Assembly: GCA_947464335.1 (NCBI GenBank)
Contig: CANHWG010000005.1
Span: 1-64,000, forward strand
DNA length: 64,000 nucleotides
From: Flavobacteriaceae bacterium
Lineage (GTDB): Bacteria > Bacteroidota > Bacteroidia > Flavobacteriales > Flavobacteriaceae
Direction of reading: 5' to 3'
Position 1 is the first letter of the stretch. The number at the start of each line of letters is the position of its first letter. The position numbers and the translations under genes were made by a program. Under the pieces are notes generated by a model that had not been told where the DNA came from, did not search any database, and saw nothing but the letters and a program-made list of their open reading frames with translations. Shown here piece by piece: positions 1 to 7,368 of the stretch.

Positions 1-1
1 C

Positions 2-532
2 GGTAGCAGTTATCGTTTGGGTTTAGAAGTAGAATCTTTGATTACACTAACCCCAAAGGTAACGCTAAACCCTAACATAACATTGAGTCAAAACAAAAAC
101 AGAGACTTTAATTTTCAACGAAATGGCATTCTAGAAAACTTAGGGAATACGGATATTGCCTTTTCGCCAAATGTTATTTTTGGAAATCGATTTACCTATC
201 AACCTATTAAAACAGTTCAGTTTTCGTTGTTTTCAAAATATGTAGGCCAACAATTTATGGGTAATATCGACTCACAAAACTCTGTATTGGATGCTTTTTT
301 TGTCAATGACTTCAATTTCACCTACCAATGGATCATCAATAAAGGATTAAAATCGATAGTTTTTTCAGCATTAGTGAACAATATTTTCAATGTTGAATAT
401 GAGTCAAATGGCTATTTCTATACTTTTGATGACGATTTTAGTAACCCAGGAACGATAACAACGCAGGAAGGTGCAGGATTTTATCCACAAGCAGGAATCA
501 ATTTCTTGGCAGGTTTAACCTTGAATTTTTAA
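2..532 (+). CDS. TonB-dependent receptor, C-terminal part (cut by window edge)
   Basis: The reading frame is open from base 2, so the ORF-track start at 17 (a TTG, leucine) is only an internal codon; the real start lies outside the window. What is visible is about 176 residues of alternating polar/hydrophobic beta strands, with turns rich in Asn, Asp and Gly, ending in 'GLTLNF'. A terminal aromatic residue is the usual end of an outer-membrane beta barrel. The segment 'ALVNNIFNVEYESNGY' matches the conserved last strands of TonB-dependent receptors ('V.NLFN..Y...GY'). It would sit in the outer membrane and import a siderophore, vitamin or glycan; the substrate cannot be told from this fragment. 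It converges with the next gene, overlapping by four bases. Confidence 0.8.
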   Translation, partial: GSSYRLGLEVESLITLTPKVTLNPNITLSQNKNRDFNFQRNGILENLGNTDIAFSPNVIFGNRFTYQPIKTVQFSLFSKYVGQQFMGNIDSQNSVLDAFFVNDFNFTYQWIINKGLKSIVFSALVNNIFNVEYESNGYFYTFDDDFSNPGTITTQEGAGFYPQAGINFLAGLTLNF

Positions 533-948
533 TTAGATATAATCAAATTATTTCCAACTATTTCAATACGATAGGGTTTCATTGGATATTGTTGACCTGC
601 GCTTTGGCCTGAAAACAAACTGTAGGTTGTGTTATCACAATTACAATTAGCATTAATCCCCGAAATAGACATGGGTGTTGTACAGGTAGCAAAAGCTTGG
701 TTGGGACACGCTAAATCAAAAGCATTAAAACCGCTTCCTGTGTTAAAGACTACAATTCCTCTGGCTCCCTGAGAAAAATCGATAATGTAATTACTTGGGA
801 ATTGAAGATTACTATATTGGGGCAGACTTAAGTTTAGCGATAAATTTACAGGTAAATTTGGAATATTGGGATTATTATAATTTACACTTCCCGAATCACA
901 AGCATAAACAAAGGAGATAATTAAAAACAGGACTAAAATCTTTTTCAT
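529..948 (-). CDS. Rieske-like lipoprotein lacking the histidine ligands
   Basis: Start placed at the internal ATG (948) rather than 969 because it gives a clean lipoprotein signal, 'MKKILVLFLIISFVYAC'. The 139-residue product is predicted to be a periplasm-facing lipoprotein. Its second half resembles a Rieske [2Fe-2S] fold: 'FDLACPNQ' stands where Rieske proteins have C-x-H, 'NCNCDNTTYSLFSGQ' where they have CPCHGS.F, and 'YPMKPYRIEIVGNNLIIS' matches the closing strands (L-KPY-V-V--G--I-V). Both cluster histidines are replaced (Asn and Asp), so a normal Rieske cluster is unlikely. Function unknown; the fold assignment is inference from motif order. Converges with the TonB receptor fragment and is divergent from greA. 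Confidence 0.7.
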   Translation of the reverse strand: MKKILVLFLIISFVYACDSGSVNYNNPNIPNLPVNLSLNLSLPQYSNLQFPSNYIIDFSQGARGIVVFNTGSGFNAFDLACPNQAFATCTTPMSISGINANCNCDNTTYSLFSGQSAGQQYPMKPYRIEIVGNNLIISN

Positions 949-1046
949 AATAAATTTAATAAAATACATAGCGAAACAAATTTAATTTAATTAACTTTGA
1001 CAAGCGTTATCAAATGCATACAAATTTTAATTAATAATAAAAATAA

Positions 1047-1054
1047 TATCTTTG
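1047..1054 (+). promoter_or_regulatory. Bacteroidota -7 promoter element for greA
   Basis: TATCTTTG matches the flavobacterial TAnnTTTG consensus exactly. Transcription would begin a few bases downstream, just before the leader hairpin. No convincing -33 TTTG is seen at the right distance. A second match, TAACTTTG, lies at 992-999. Confidence 0.6.
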
Positions 1055-1061
1055 CAAAAAG

Positions 1062-1086
1062 AAATCCCGTTGCGATGGGATTTTTT
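1062..1086 (+). promoter_or_regulatory. Terminator-like hairpin in the greA leader (possible attenuator)
   Basis: A 9-bp stem (AAATCCCGT/ATGGGATTT, one G-T pair) with a TGCG loop is followed directly by a run of T. It lies between the greA promoter element and the greA start codon, so it cannot be the terminator of an upstream gene: the gene to the left runs the other way and ends at 529. It should therefore abort part of greA transcription. Role inferred from position and structure. Confidence 0.6.
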
Positions 1087-1109
1087 CTATTTATATAAAA
1101 GAGGAAAAC

Positions 1110-1586
1110 ATGAGTACAGTATCATATTACACAGCGGAAGGATTAAAAAAATTAAGAGAAGAATTAGATCAATTGAAAAGCATCGAAAGACCTAAAGCTT
1201 CACAAGCGATTGCAGAAGCTAGAGACAAAGGCGACTTGTCTGAAAATGCAGAATATGACGCGGCTAAAGAAGCGCAAGGAATGCTTGAAATGAGAATTGC
1301 CAAATTAGAAGAAGTACATTCGAATGCACGATTGATAGATGAATCACATCTAGACACTTCAAAAGTATTGGTTTTGTCTAAAGTGAAAATCAAAAATCAG
1401 CAAAATGGTATGGAGATGAATTATACTTTAGTAGCCGAAAGTGAAGCCGATCTAAAATCAGGAAAAATATCAGTTACTTCGCCTATTGGTAAAGGATTAC
1501 TTGGAAAATCAGTAGGACAAATTGCGGAGATTACTGTTCCAAACGGAAAACTTAACTTTGAGGTTTTAGAAATCTCTAGAGACTAA
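1110..1586 (+). CDS. greA: Transcription elongation factor GreA
   Basis: 158 residues, the normal GreA length. The N-terminal half (about 1-75) is the antiparallel coiled coil that enters the RNA polymerase secondary channel; the tip 'GDLSENAEYDAAKEAQ' carries the acidic residues (Asp42, Glu45) that help polymerase cleave backtracked RNA. The C-terminal half (about 80-158) is the FKBP-like polymerase-binding domain, with 'SPIGKGLLGKSVG' and a closing 'VPNGKLNFEVLEI'. It rescues stalled complexes in the cytoplasm. A GAGGAAAACATG context gives one of the few purine-rich sites seen here. The HIT gene follows two bases after the stop, so they form an operon. A leader hairpin suggests attenuation. 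Confidence 0.97.
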   Translation: MSTVSYYTAEGLKKLREELDQLKSIERPKASQAIAEARDKGDLSENAEYDAAKEAQGMLEMRIAKLEEVHSNARLIDESHLDTSKVLVLSKVKIKNQQNGMEMNYTLVAESEADLKSGKISVTSPIGKGLLGKSVGQIAEITVPNGKLNFEVLEISRD

Positions 1587-1588
1587 TA

Positions 1589-1978
1589 ATGAGTTCCATT
1601 TTTACTAAAATTATTAACGGAGAAATCCCAAGTTACAAAATAGCTGAGGACGAAAATTTCATTGCCATTTTAGATGTAAATCCGAATGCTACAGGACACA
1701 CGCTTTGTATCCCAAAACAGGAAATCAATAAGATTTTTGATATGGATGAAGCGCTCTATTTAGGTTTGATGAATTTTTCAAGAAAAGTAGCCAAAGCCCT
1801 TGAAAAAACAGTGGAATGTAAACGCATTGGTGTTGCTGTTGTGGGTCTCGAAGTGCCGCATGTTCATGTGCATTTAATTCCACTTCACGATATGGATGAT
1901 ATGCGTTTTCAGCGAAAAGTCTCGTTGACCAAGGAAGAATTTGAGGCGTTAACCAAAGCGATTCAAAGTAATTTATAA
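1589..1978 (+). CDS. HIT family nucleotide-binding hydrolase
   Basis: 129 residues, typical for a bacterial HIT (HINT-like) protein. The signature HVHVHLIPL (His91, His93, His95) is complete; the histidine at the third position attacks the alpha phosphate of nucleotide substrates such as AMP-lysine or AMP-NH2. The N-terminal 'IFTKIINGEIPSYKI' is also characteristic. It is a cytoplasmic purine nucleoside phosphoramidase or dinucleotide hydrolase; the exact substrate is unknown. It starts two bases after greA and shares its transcript, ending in the hairpin at 1985-2012. Linkage of greA and a HIT gene is common in Bacteroidota. Confidence 0.93.
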   Translation: MSSIFTKIINGEIPSYKIAEDENFIAILDVNPNATGHTLCIPKQEINKIFDMDEALYLGLMNFSRKVAKALEKTVECKRIGVAVVGLEVPHVHVHLIPLHDMDDMRFQRKVSLTKEEFEALTKAIQSNL

Positions 1979-1984
1979 ATCAAA

Positions 1985-2012
1985 AAATCCCGATTTCTCG
2001 GGATTTTTTTTT
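1985..2012. terminator. Bidirectional rho-independent terminator
   Basis: A 9-bp stem AAATCCCGA/TCGGGATTT with a TTTC loop is flanked by A-rich and T-rich runs. It lies between the convergent HIT and histidine kinase genes and can serve both. Confidence 0.9.
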
Positions 2013-3160
2013 TAAACCTTCTTAAACGAAACCTGCATTGTAGTTCCTTTTCCAATTTCGGAATGTAGGACTTTTATTTTCCCTTTATGGTACTCTTCTA
2101 CAATTCTTTTGGTTAAAGACAGTCCTAAACCCCAACCCCTTTTTTTGGTGGTAAATCCGGGTTCAAAAATACTTTTAAATTGGTTTTTGGGGATTCCGTT
2201 TCCGGTGTCTGAAATCAATATTTTGACAAAATTAGGTTCACTTACTATTTCTACAGATATGCTCCCTTTACCTTTCATGGCATCAATAGCGTTTTTAACT
2301 AAGTTTTCAATCGTCCAACTATGAAGAGCCGAATTCAATGAAACCACGATTGCTTTTTCTGGGGCAGTAAAGGAAAAATTAACTTGTTTTGAAAATCTTG
2401 ATTTTAGATAATCGAAAGATTTTTCTGTTTCGTCAATGATATTTAAAGACTCTAAAATAGGTTCGGAACCAATTTTTGAAAACCTATCGGCTATAGTTTG
2501 AAGTCGGTTAATATCCTTTTCTATTTCCGTTATTGTGGTTTCATCAACATTATCGGCTTTCATAATTTCGAGCCAACCGATTAAAGAAGACAATGGTGTT
2601 CCTATTTGATGTGCTGTTTCCTTTGCCATTCCAGCCCAAAGTTTATTTTGAGTAGCCATTTTGGTGCTTCGATAAAAATTATAAACTAATGCACCAAAAA
2701 GAACAATTATCAAAAGCAAAGCTATAGGGTAATATTTTAATTTGTTGAGTAATGATGAATCCCCATAATATAAATAATGCATCTGTTTTTCAGATATTTG
2801 CATAACAATTGGTTCATTCTGATTTTTTAATTTTTGCAAATAACGTTCTAATCTAGTCTTGTCTTTTAAAATGTCAGCATCAACGTTCTTGGTGTTAATT
2901 ATGGAATCTTTATCGGTTACAATAATAGGAATATTCGGTTCTTGTATAATTTGAAAAGGAAGTTCCATATCCACATCAGCATTGGGATCAGCACTATTAA
3001 TTTTTTTTTGAGCTAATGCCCAATTTTGCATTTTGATACGCTCTTGGTCTTTGAATATTTGAAAAAAAGAATAGGTATTCCACAATATCAAAATCACAAT
3101 GACAAAGGATGCCATAATAATAATCCAACGGGTAAGGTTTCTTTTCTCGGAAAACTGCAT
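2012..3160 (-). CDS. Sensor histidine kinase (orphan)
   Basis: 382 residues. Two membrane helices (about 11-32 and 144-164) enclose a periplasmic sensor region of roughly 110 residues with no recognised domain. The kinase core follows: H-box 'AKETAHQIGTPLSSL' with the phospho-acceptor His184, N-box 'NLVKNAIDAM', G1 'DTGNGIP', F-box 'FEPGFTTK' and G2 'GWGLGLSL'. 'HQIGTPLSSL' is the variant seen in Bacteroidota kinases. It would autophosphorylate and pass phosphate to a response regulator, but none is adjacent. The ligand cannot be inferred. Divergent from the flavin reductase gene; shares a terminator with the HIT gene. Confidence 0.92.
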   Translation of the reverse strand: MQFSEKRNLTRWIIIMASFVIVILILWNTYSFFQIFKDQERIKMQNWALAQKKINSADPNADVDMELPFQIIQEPNIPIIVTDKDSIINTKNVDADILKDKTRLERYLQKLKNQNEPIVMQISEKQMHYLYYGDSSLLNKLKYYPIALLLIIVLFGALVYNFYRSTKMATQNKLWAGMAKETAHQIGTPLSSLIGWLEIMKADNVDETTITEIEKDINRLQTIADRFSKIGSEPILESLNIIDETEKSFDYLKSRFSKQVNFSFTAPEKAIVVSLNSALHSWTIENLVKNAIDAMKGKGSISVEIVSEPNFVKILISDTGNGIPKNQFKSIFEPGFTTKKRGWGLGLSLTKRIVEEYHKGKIKVLHSEIGKGTTMQVSFKKV

Positions 3161-3237
3161 GTATACTAATTTGGTTTAAAAGTAATGAAAAAATGATAAC
3201 TTCTAATTTTGATGTTTAGACAAAACATAAAAAAAAT

Positions 3238-3245
3238 TACATTTG
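3238..3245 (+). promoter_or_regulatory. -7 promoter element for the flavin reductase gene
   Basis: TACATTTG is an exact TAnnTTTG match, 15 bases before the ATG. A weak TTTA lies 19 bases upstream in place of TTTG. Confidence 0.55.
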
Positions 3246-3260
3246 TAAAAACATAAAAAC

Positions 3261-4136
3261 ATGCTCAGTTTCGAACCACATACATTATCTCCTGCGCAAC
3301 TTCAGGGCTATTTGCAAAGTGCTGTTGCTCCAAGACCAATTGCTTTTGCTAGTACTGTCGATGAAAATGGCAAGCCCAATTTATCCCCGTTCAGTTTTTT
3401 TAATGTGTTTAGTTCGAACCCGCCTATTTTAGTTTTTTCGCCGGCACGACGCGTTCGAAATAACACTACAAAACATACACTAGAAAACTGTAAAGCTACC
3501 AGAGAAGTGGTAATTAATGTGGTCAATTATGATATCGTTCAACAGGCATCTTTATCGAGTACTGAATATCCGGATGGTGTTAATGAGTTTATAAAATCGG
3601 GCTTAATGATGTTGCCTTCAGACATGATAAAACCCTATCGCGTTGCCGAAAGTCCGGTTCAGTTTGAATGCAAAGTCAATGAAATTATCGCTTTGGGACA
3701 TCAAGGTGGTGCTGGAAATTTAATTATTTGTGAAGTAGTAAAAATTCATATTAACGAATCGGTTTTAGACGAAAAAGGAACGATTGACCAAAACAAAATT
3801 GATTTGGTTTCTCGACTAGGTGGTAATTGGTATTCGCGCTCTAATCAAGGATTATTTGAAGTTGAAAAACCGCTGACTACTCTCGGAATTGGTGTAGATG
3901 CTATTCCTGATTTTGTTAAAAAAAGTGGTGTTTTTGACGGCAATGATTTAGGAAAATTAGGGAATATAGAAGCTTTGCCAACACCAGAAGAAATTACTAT
4001 ATTTGTACAACAAAATTTTGCTGTGAAAGGTGTTTTGAGTTCGGATGATGCAATGAAAATTCACCAAAAAGCAAAAGAATATTTAAATAATAATGATGCG
4101 CTTTCTGCTTGGAAAGTGCTTTTAGCAAAACAATAA
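3261..4136 (+). CDS. Flavin reductase family protein (flavoredoxin-like)
   Basis: 291 residues, in the range of FMN-binding split-barrel proteins of the flavoredoxin/DIM6 type. The N-terminal 'GYLQSAVAPRPIAFASTVDENGKPNLSPFSFFNVFSSNP' is diagnostic: 'APRPI' and 'NLSPFS' line the FMN pocket. The domain covers about residues 10-200; the C-terminal third ('EALPTPEEITIFV') is an extension common in the flavobacterial members. It is a cytoplasmic flavin-dependent reductase or electron carrier; the substrate is unknown. Two bases separate it from the DUF3127 gene, so the two are probably cotranscribed. Confidence 0.88.
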   Translation: MLSFEPHTLSPAQLQGYLQSAVAPRPIAFASTVDENGKPNLSPFSFFNVFSSNPPILVFSPARRVRNNTTKHTLENCKATREVVINVVNYDIVQQASLSSTEYPDGVNEFIKSGLMMLPSDMIKPYRVAESPVQFECKVNEIIALGHQGGAGNLIICEVVKIHINESVLDEKGTIDQNKIDLVSRLGGNWYSRSNQGLFEVEKPLTTLGIGVDAIPDFVKKSGVFDGNDLGKLGNIEALPTPEEITIFVQQNFAVKGVLSSDDAMKIHQKAKEYLNNNDALSAWKVLLAKQ

Positions 4137-4138
4137 TT

Positions 4139-4516
4139 ATGGAAGTTACCGGTAAAATTAAAGTGGTTAATGCTGAGCAACAAGTGAGTGCCAGCTTTAG
4201 AAAAAGAGAATTGGTTGTAGCAACAGAGGAGCAATATCCTCAATTCATCAGTATCAATTTTGTTCAAGACAAATGTGATTTATTAAACAATTACAATGTA
4301 GGCGAAGCAGTAAAAGTATCTATCAATTTGAGAGGAAGAGAATGGGTAAATCCGCAAGGAGAAACCAAATATTTTAATGATATTCAAGGTTGGAGAATCG
4401 AAAAAATGCAGGCGGAAGCACCGGCAAACCCAGGAATGGCACCAATGCCTCCAGCAGAAGCTTTCGCGCCAGCTACCAACTTCAATGAAGAAGAGCACGA
4501 TGATTTGCCATTCTAG
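4139..4516 (+). CDS. DUF3127 domain protein
   Basis: The ORF track begins at 4109, inside the previous gene; the ATG at 4139, two bases after the flavin reductase stop, gives the conserved start 'MEVTGKIKVV'. The 125-residue product is the DUF3127 family found across Bacteroidota. It has an OB-fold-like pattern ('ITGKI...QYPQFISINFVQDKCDLL...VKVSINLRGREWVNPQGE'), a proline/alanine-rich linker and an acidic end, 'EEEHDDLPF'. That tip closely resembles the DDDIPF tip by which SSB recruits partners, so a single-strand DNA or RNA role is an attractive guess. No function is established that I know of. Terminated at 4555-4600. Confidence 0.82.
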   Translation: MEVTGKIKVVNAEQQVSASFRKRELVVATEEQYPQFISINFVQDKCDLLNNYNVGEAVKVSINLRGREWVNPQGETKYFNDIQGWRIEKMQAEAPANPGMAPMPPAEAFAPATNFNEEEHDDLPF

Positions 4517-4554
4517 AAAATAGAGAGAAGTACAAAGAGTATAGAATATAGATT

Positions 4555-4600
4555 GTCATTCTAAATTTTAACCCATATGGTAATTTAGAATGACTTTTTT
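4555..4600 (+). terminator. Rho-independent terminator after the DUF3127 gene
   Basis: A perfect 13-bp stem (GTCATTCTAAATT with its complement) encloses a 14-base loop and is followed by six T. It separates the DUF3127 gene from aat. Confidence 0.88.
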
Positions 4601-4646
4601 ATGCTTTTTGTCTATTCTATATATTTTGTTTTTTATTCTCTTAACT

Positions 4647-5297
4647 ATGTATTTCCTAAATAAAGAACTTTATTTTCCACCAGTTGAAGAAGCTTCTTTC
4701 GAAGGCATTCTTGCTGTTGGTGGTGATTTATCGGTGGACCGATTACTAGTAGCTTATCGTAATGGGATTTTTCCATGGTATAATGAAGATGATCCTATAT
4801 TGTGGTGGGCTCCGCCTGAGCGAATGGTAGTGGCTCCTTCTATGTATAAAGTTTCGAAAAGTATTCGAAATCTACTCAACCAAAATAAATTCAGCGTTAC
4901 GTTGAATCAAAACTTCAAAGAAGTAATTCTGGGCTGTCAGCAAATTGACCGACCAGGCCAAGAGGGAACTTGGCTTTCTGATGATTTTGTAAAATCCTAT
5001 ACCAAACTCCACGAAATGGGAATTGCTAAATCGGTTGAGGTATGGCAAAATGACGAATTAGTTGGCGGATTGTATGGTGTAGATTTGGGTCATGTTTTTT
5101 GTGGTGAAAGTATGTTTTCAAAAGTTTCCAACGCAAGTAAAATTGCTTTTGTAACTTTAATCAAATACCTAAACGAAAACAATTATAAGCTTCTCGACTG
5201 TCAGGTGCACAATGATCATTTAGAGAAATTAGGAGCAATAGAAATTTCTAGAGAAACCTTTATGAAAGTGTTATATTCAGAAAAAACCTCGTTTTAA
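4647..5297 (+). CDS. aat: Leucyl/phenylalanyl-tRNA--protein transferase
   Basis: The ORF begins at 4590, in the terminator, with a run of hydrophobic residues; the ATG at 4647 gives the family start 'MYFLNKELYFPPVEEA' and 216 residues. 'GILAVGGDLS', 'YRNGIFPWYNEDDPILWWAPPERMV' and 'VHNDHLEKLGA' are the hallmark blocks of Aat. The enzyme transfers Leu or Phe from charged tRNA to proteins with N-terminal Arg or Lys, marking them for ClpS-ClpAP degradation (bacterial N-degron pathway) in the cytoplasm. It overlaps the convergent DUF1275 gene by 21 bases at the 3' ends. No terminator of its own was seen. Confidence 0.96.
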   Translation: MYFLNKELYFPPVEEASFEGILAVGGDLSVDRLLVAYRNGIFPWYNEDDPILWWAPPERMVVAPSMYKVSKSIRNLLNQNKFSVTLNQNFKEVILGCQQIDRPGQEGTWLSDDFVKSYTKLHEMGIAKSVEVWQNDELVGGLYGVDLGHVFCGESMFSKVSNASKIAFVTLIKYLNENNYKLLDCQVHNDHLEKLGAIEISRETFMKVLYSEKTSF

Positions 5298-6008
5298 AGT
5301 TCGATTTATTTTTCTTTTTATCAAATGATAATAGACCACCAGATTGTCATAAATCAAAGCGATTGCAAGTATAAATGCTGCAAAAAGCAATATTTTTAAT
5401 TCATAGGTTTTATAAAACAACCCGCCCAAAATACATCCAAAAAAGAAAAATAGAATAATAGAAATTCTCAAAAAAATACTCACGGATAAACGCTTAAGTT
5501 CAGCAGCTTTCTTATAAAAAAACAACTGCGAAAGCTCAATTCCCAAATCGGTAAACAATCCCGTTAAGTGTGTCGTTCTTACTGTTGATTGTGAAATTTT
5601 GGTCACCAAAGCATTTTGTAAACCCATGGCAAAAAGCAAGGTGTAAGCAATATATTCGGAGGTTATATTTTTGGTTAAACCTATAAGGCATAGTAAAATT
5701 ATTTCTAAAAACATCGGGATGGCATGGGCAATTTTTGGTTTTTTTATAGCTGTTATTTCGACCAAAAAATTGGAAACAAACGCACCCAGTAAAAAGAAAA
5801 AAATAAAGGCCATAAATGTAAGTGCCTTAGAATAGTTTTTTAACGAAATGGCTTCGGCAAAAAAAGCAAAATGCCCGGTAACATTAGTAGTTAAAGTTGC
5901 TACAGACAAAACACCAGCTATATTTACTATTCCTGCGACAAAGGATAAAGTAGAAGCCAACCTCAAGTTATGTGAAAAAGTTCTTCTGTTTCCTTTGTGG
6001 CGAAACAT
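5277..6008 (-). CDS. DUF1275 (YoaK-like) membrane protein
   Basis: 243 residues with about six membrane helices. 'SFVAGIVNIAGVL...TTNVTGHFAFFAEA' in the first third and 'GLQNALVTKISQSTVRTTHLTGLFTDLGIEL' in the middle are the two signature segments of the YoaK/DUF1275 family. It lies in the inner membrane; the function of the family is not known, and transport is only presumed. The C-terminus is basic ('LIKRKINRTLKRGFF') and its last codons overlap the end of aat. It follows the tag operon in the same direction with a 53-base gap. Confidence 0.88.
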   Translation of the reverse strand: MFRHKGNRRTFSHNLRLASTLSFVAGIVNIAGVLSVATLTTNVTGHFAFFAEAISLKNYSKALTFMAFIFFFLLGAFVSNFLVEITAIKKPKIAHAIPMFLEIILLCLIGLTKNITSEYIAYTLLFAMGLQNALVTKISQSTVRTTHLTGLFTDLGIELSQLFFYKKAAELKRLSVSIFLRISIILFFFFGCILGGLFYKTYELKILLFAAFILAIALIYDNLVVYYHLIKRKINRTLKRGFF

Positions 6009-6061
6009 GTTTTTAAATTTTATCTAAAGTACGAATAAAACGAGCAGCATTGCCATTAAAA

Positions 6062-6625
6062 TCAAAAAGCTTTTTTCCAACAATCAGCAACATGATCGTT
6101 CATCATTCCCGTAGCTTGCATGTGCGCATAAACAACGGTCGAACCTACGAATTTAAATCCCCTTTTTTTTAAATCTTTACTTAAGCTGTCTGAGATTTCA
6201 GATGTTGCAGGAACTTCTTTCAAAGATTGAGGATTATTATCTATTGGTTTTCCATTCGTGAAACCCCAAATGTATTTTGAAAAGCTGCCAAACTCTTTTT
6301 GAACTTCTATAAATGCAATCGCATTGGAAACTGTTCCTCTAACCTTTAATTTATTTCGAATAATGCCTTCATTCAATAACAATTCTTGAATTTTATCTTC
6401 ATTATATTCGGCAATTTTTTTATAACTAAACTGCTCAAAAGCATTTCTGAAATTTTCTCTTTTTTTTAAAATAGTATGCCAACTTAGTCCTGCTTGAAAC
6501 GTTTCTAAAACTAAAAACTCAAATAATTTGTCATCATCATACACGGGATTGCCCCATTCGTTATCGTGATAATCCCTATACAAATCGTCTTTTTCACACC
6601 AAGCACAACGTATTTTATTTTCCAT
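6062..6625 (-). CDS. tag: DNA-3-methyladenine glycosylase I
   Basis: Started at the ATG at 6625, giving 'MENKIRCAWCEKDDLYRDYHDNEWG', the standard Tag beginning; the ORF-track start lies further inside the upstream gene. 187 residues. Tag excises 3-methyladenine from alkylated DNA. The zinc-snap ligands are visible as the N-terminal Cys and His ('CAWC', 'YHDNEWG') and the C-terminal 'NDHVADCW'. 'ETFQAGLSWHTILKKRENFRNAF' lines the base-binding pocket. It overlaps the end of the upstream queuosine-precursor transporter by 11 bases, so translation may be coupled. The overlap with that gene looks incidental functionally. Confidence 0.96.
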   Translation of the reverse strand: MENKIRCAWCEKDDLYRDYHDNEWGNPVYDDDKLFEFLVLETFQAGLSWHTILKKRENFRNAFEQFSYKKIAEYNEDKIQELLLNEGIIRNKLKVRGTVSNAIAFIEVQKEFGSFSKYIWGFTNGKPIDNNPQSLKEVPATSEISDSLSKDLKKRGFKFVGSTVVYAHMQATGMMNDHVADCWKKAF

Positions 6626-7265
6626 CTTTTGCGATATACTTTTCAATAATATTATGCCCTAAATAAATCATTGGTGTCATCAAAACAGCAATAGCCAATT
6701 TTACACTATAGCCAGTCATTGCTGAGAGAAAAAAGGTTTTCGTGTCCATTATTCCAGGTAACCAAAACGCTATTCCAAGCACAATAAAACTATCAAATAA
6801 TTGTGAAATTACGGTTGATCCTGTGCTTCGTAACCAAATTTTTCGTTCTCCCGTCCTTCTTTTAAAAAAATGAAAAATACTCACATCGATAAGCTGTGAA
6901 ACTAAAAAAGCGGTAATACTTCCCACAATTATTAATTGACTTTGACCAAAAACAGCATCAAATTGTAATGTCGAAATTGTACTTACTTCAGAAGATGGAA
7001 TTTGCATCGCAAAAAATAAAACGATAAAAGTATAGGCAATCAAACAGGCCGTAATTACCGATAGTTTTCGAACGCCTTTTTCACCAAAATATTCGTTGAT
7101 TAAATCGGTCGTCACAAAAACAACAGGCCAAGGAAGAATTCCGATACTCATAACTGCTGGGCCAACATCTATTAACTTTCCGCCAATGAGTTCAGCGACA
7201 ATTGCATTAGTGATAAAGATACCGGCAAGAACAACATAAACAGTCGCTTTTTTCGATTGAAACAT
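6615..7265 (-). CDS. yhhQ: Queuosine precursor transporter (YhhQ/VUT family)
   Basis: Start moved from 7313 to the ATG at 7265, giving 'MFQSKKATVYVVLAGIFITNAIVAELIGGKLI', the conserved first helix. 216 residues with six to seven membrane helices. Signature segments are 'ILPWPVVFVTTDLINEYFGEKGVRK' and 'STVISQLFDSFIVLGIAFW'. YhhQ-type proteins take up 7-cyano- or 7-aminomethyl-7-deazaguanine for tRNA queuosine synthesis through the inner membrane. First gene of a two-gene unit with tag. A TAAATTTG element on this strand lies 16 bases upstream. Confidence 0.92.
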   Translation of the reverse strand: MFQSKKATVYVVLAGIFITNAIVAELIGGKLIDVGPAVMSIGILPWPVVFVTTDLINEYFGEKGVRKLSVITACLIAYTFIVLFFAMQIPSSEVSTISTLQFDAVFGQSQLIIVGSITAFLVSQLIDVSIFHFFKRRTGERKIWLRSTGSTVISQLFDSFIVLGIAFWLPGIMDTKTFFLSAMTGYSVKLAIAVLMTPMIYLGHNIIEKYIAKDGK

Positions 7266-7280
7266 AATTTTTGTTTTTCT

Positions 7281-7288
7281 CAAATTTA
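7281..7288 (-). promoter_or_regulatory. -7 promoter element for yhhQ-tag
   Basis: Read on the minus strand this is TAAATTTG, an exact TAnnTTTG match. A TTTG on the same strand lies at 7314-7311, about 22 bases upstream. Confidence 0.5.
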
Positions 7289-7339
7289 TAGAAATTTCTG
7301 TAATGATATTCAAAAGACTATGATGAAATGAATTTTCAT

Positions 7340-7347
7340 TACTTTTG
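7340..7347 (+). promoter_or_regulatory. -7 promoter element for the M3 peptidase gene
   Basis: TACTTTTG is an exact TAnnTTTG match, 21 bases before the ATG at 7369. Confidence 0.5.
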
Positions 7348-7368
7348 ATAACAATAATAAATTAACTC

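Noticed and set aside
2012-3160. Search for a response regulator partnered with either histidine kinase
   Set aside because: No receiver-domain gene is found beside this kinase or the one at 61446, so no two-component pair can be claimed.
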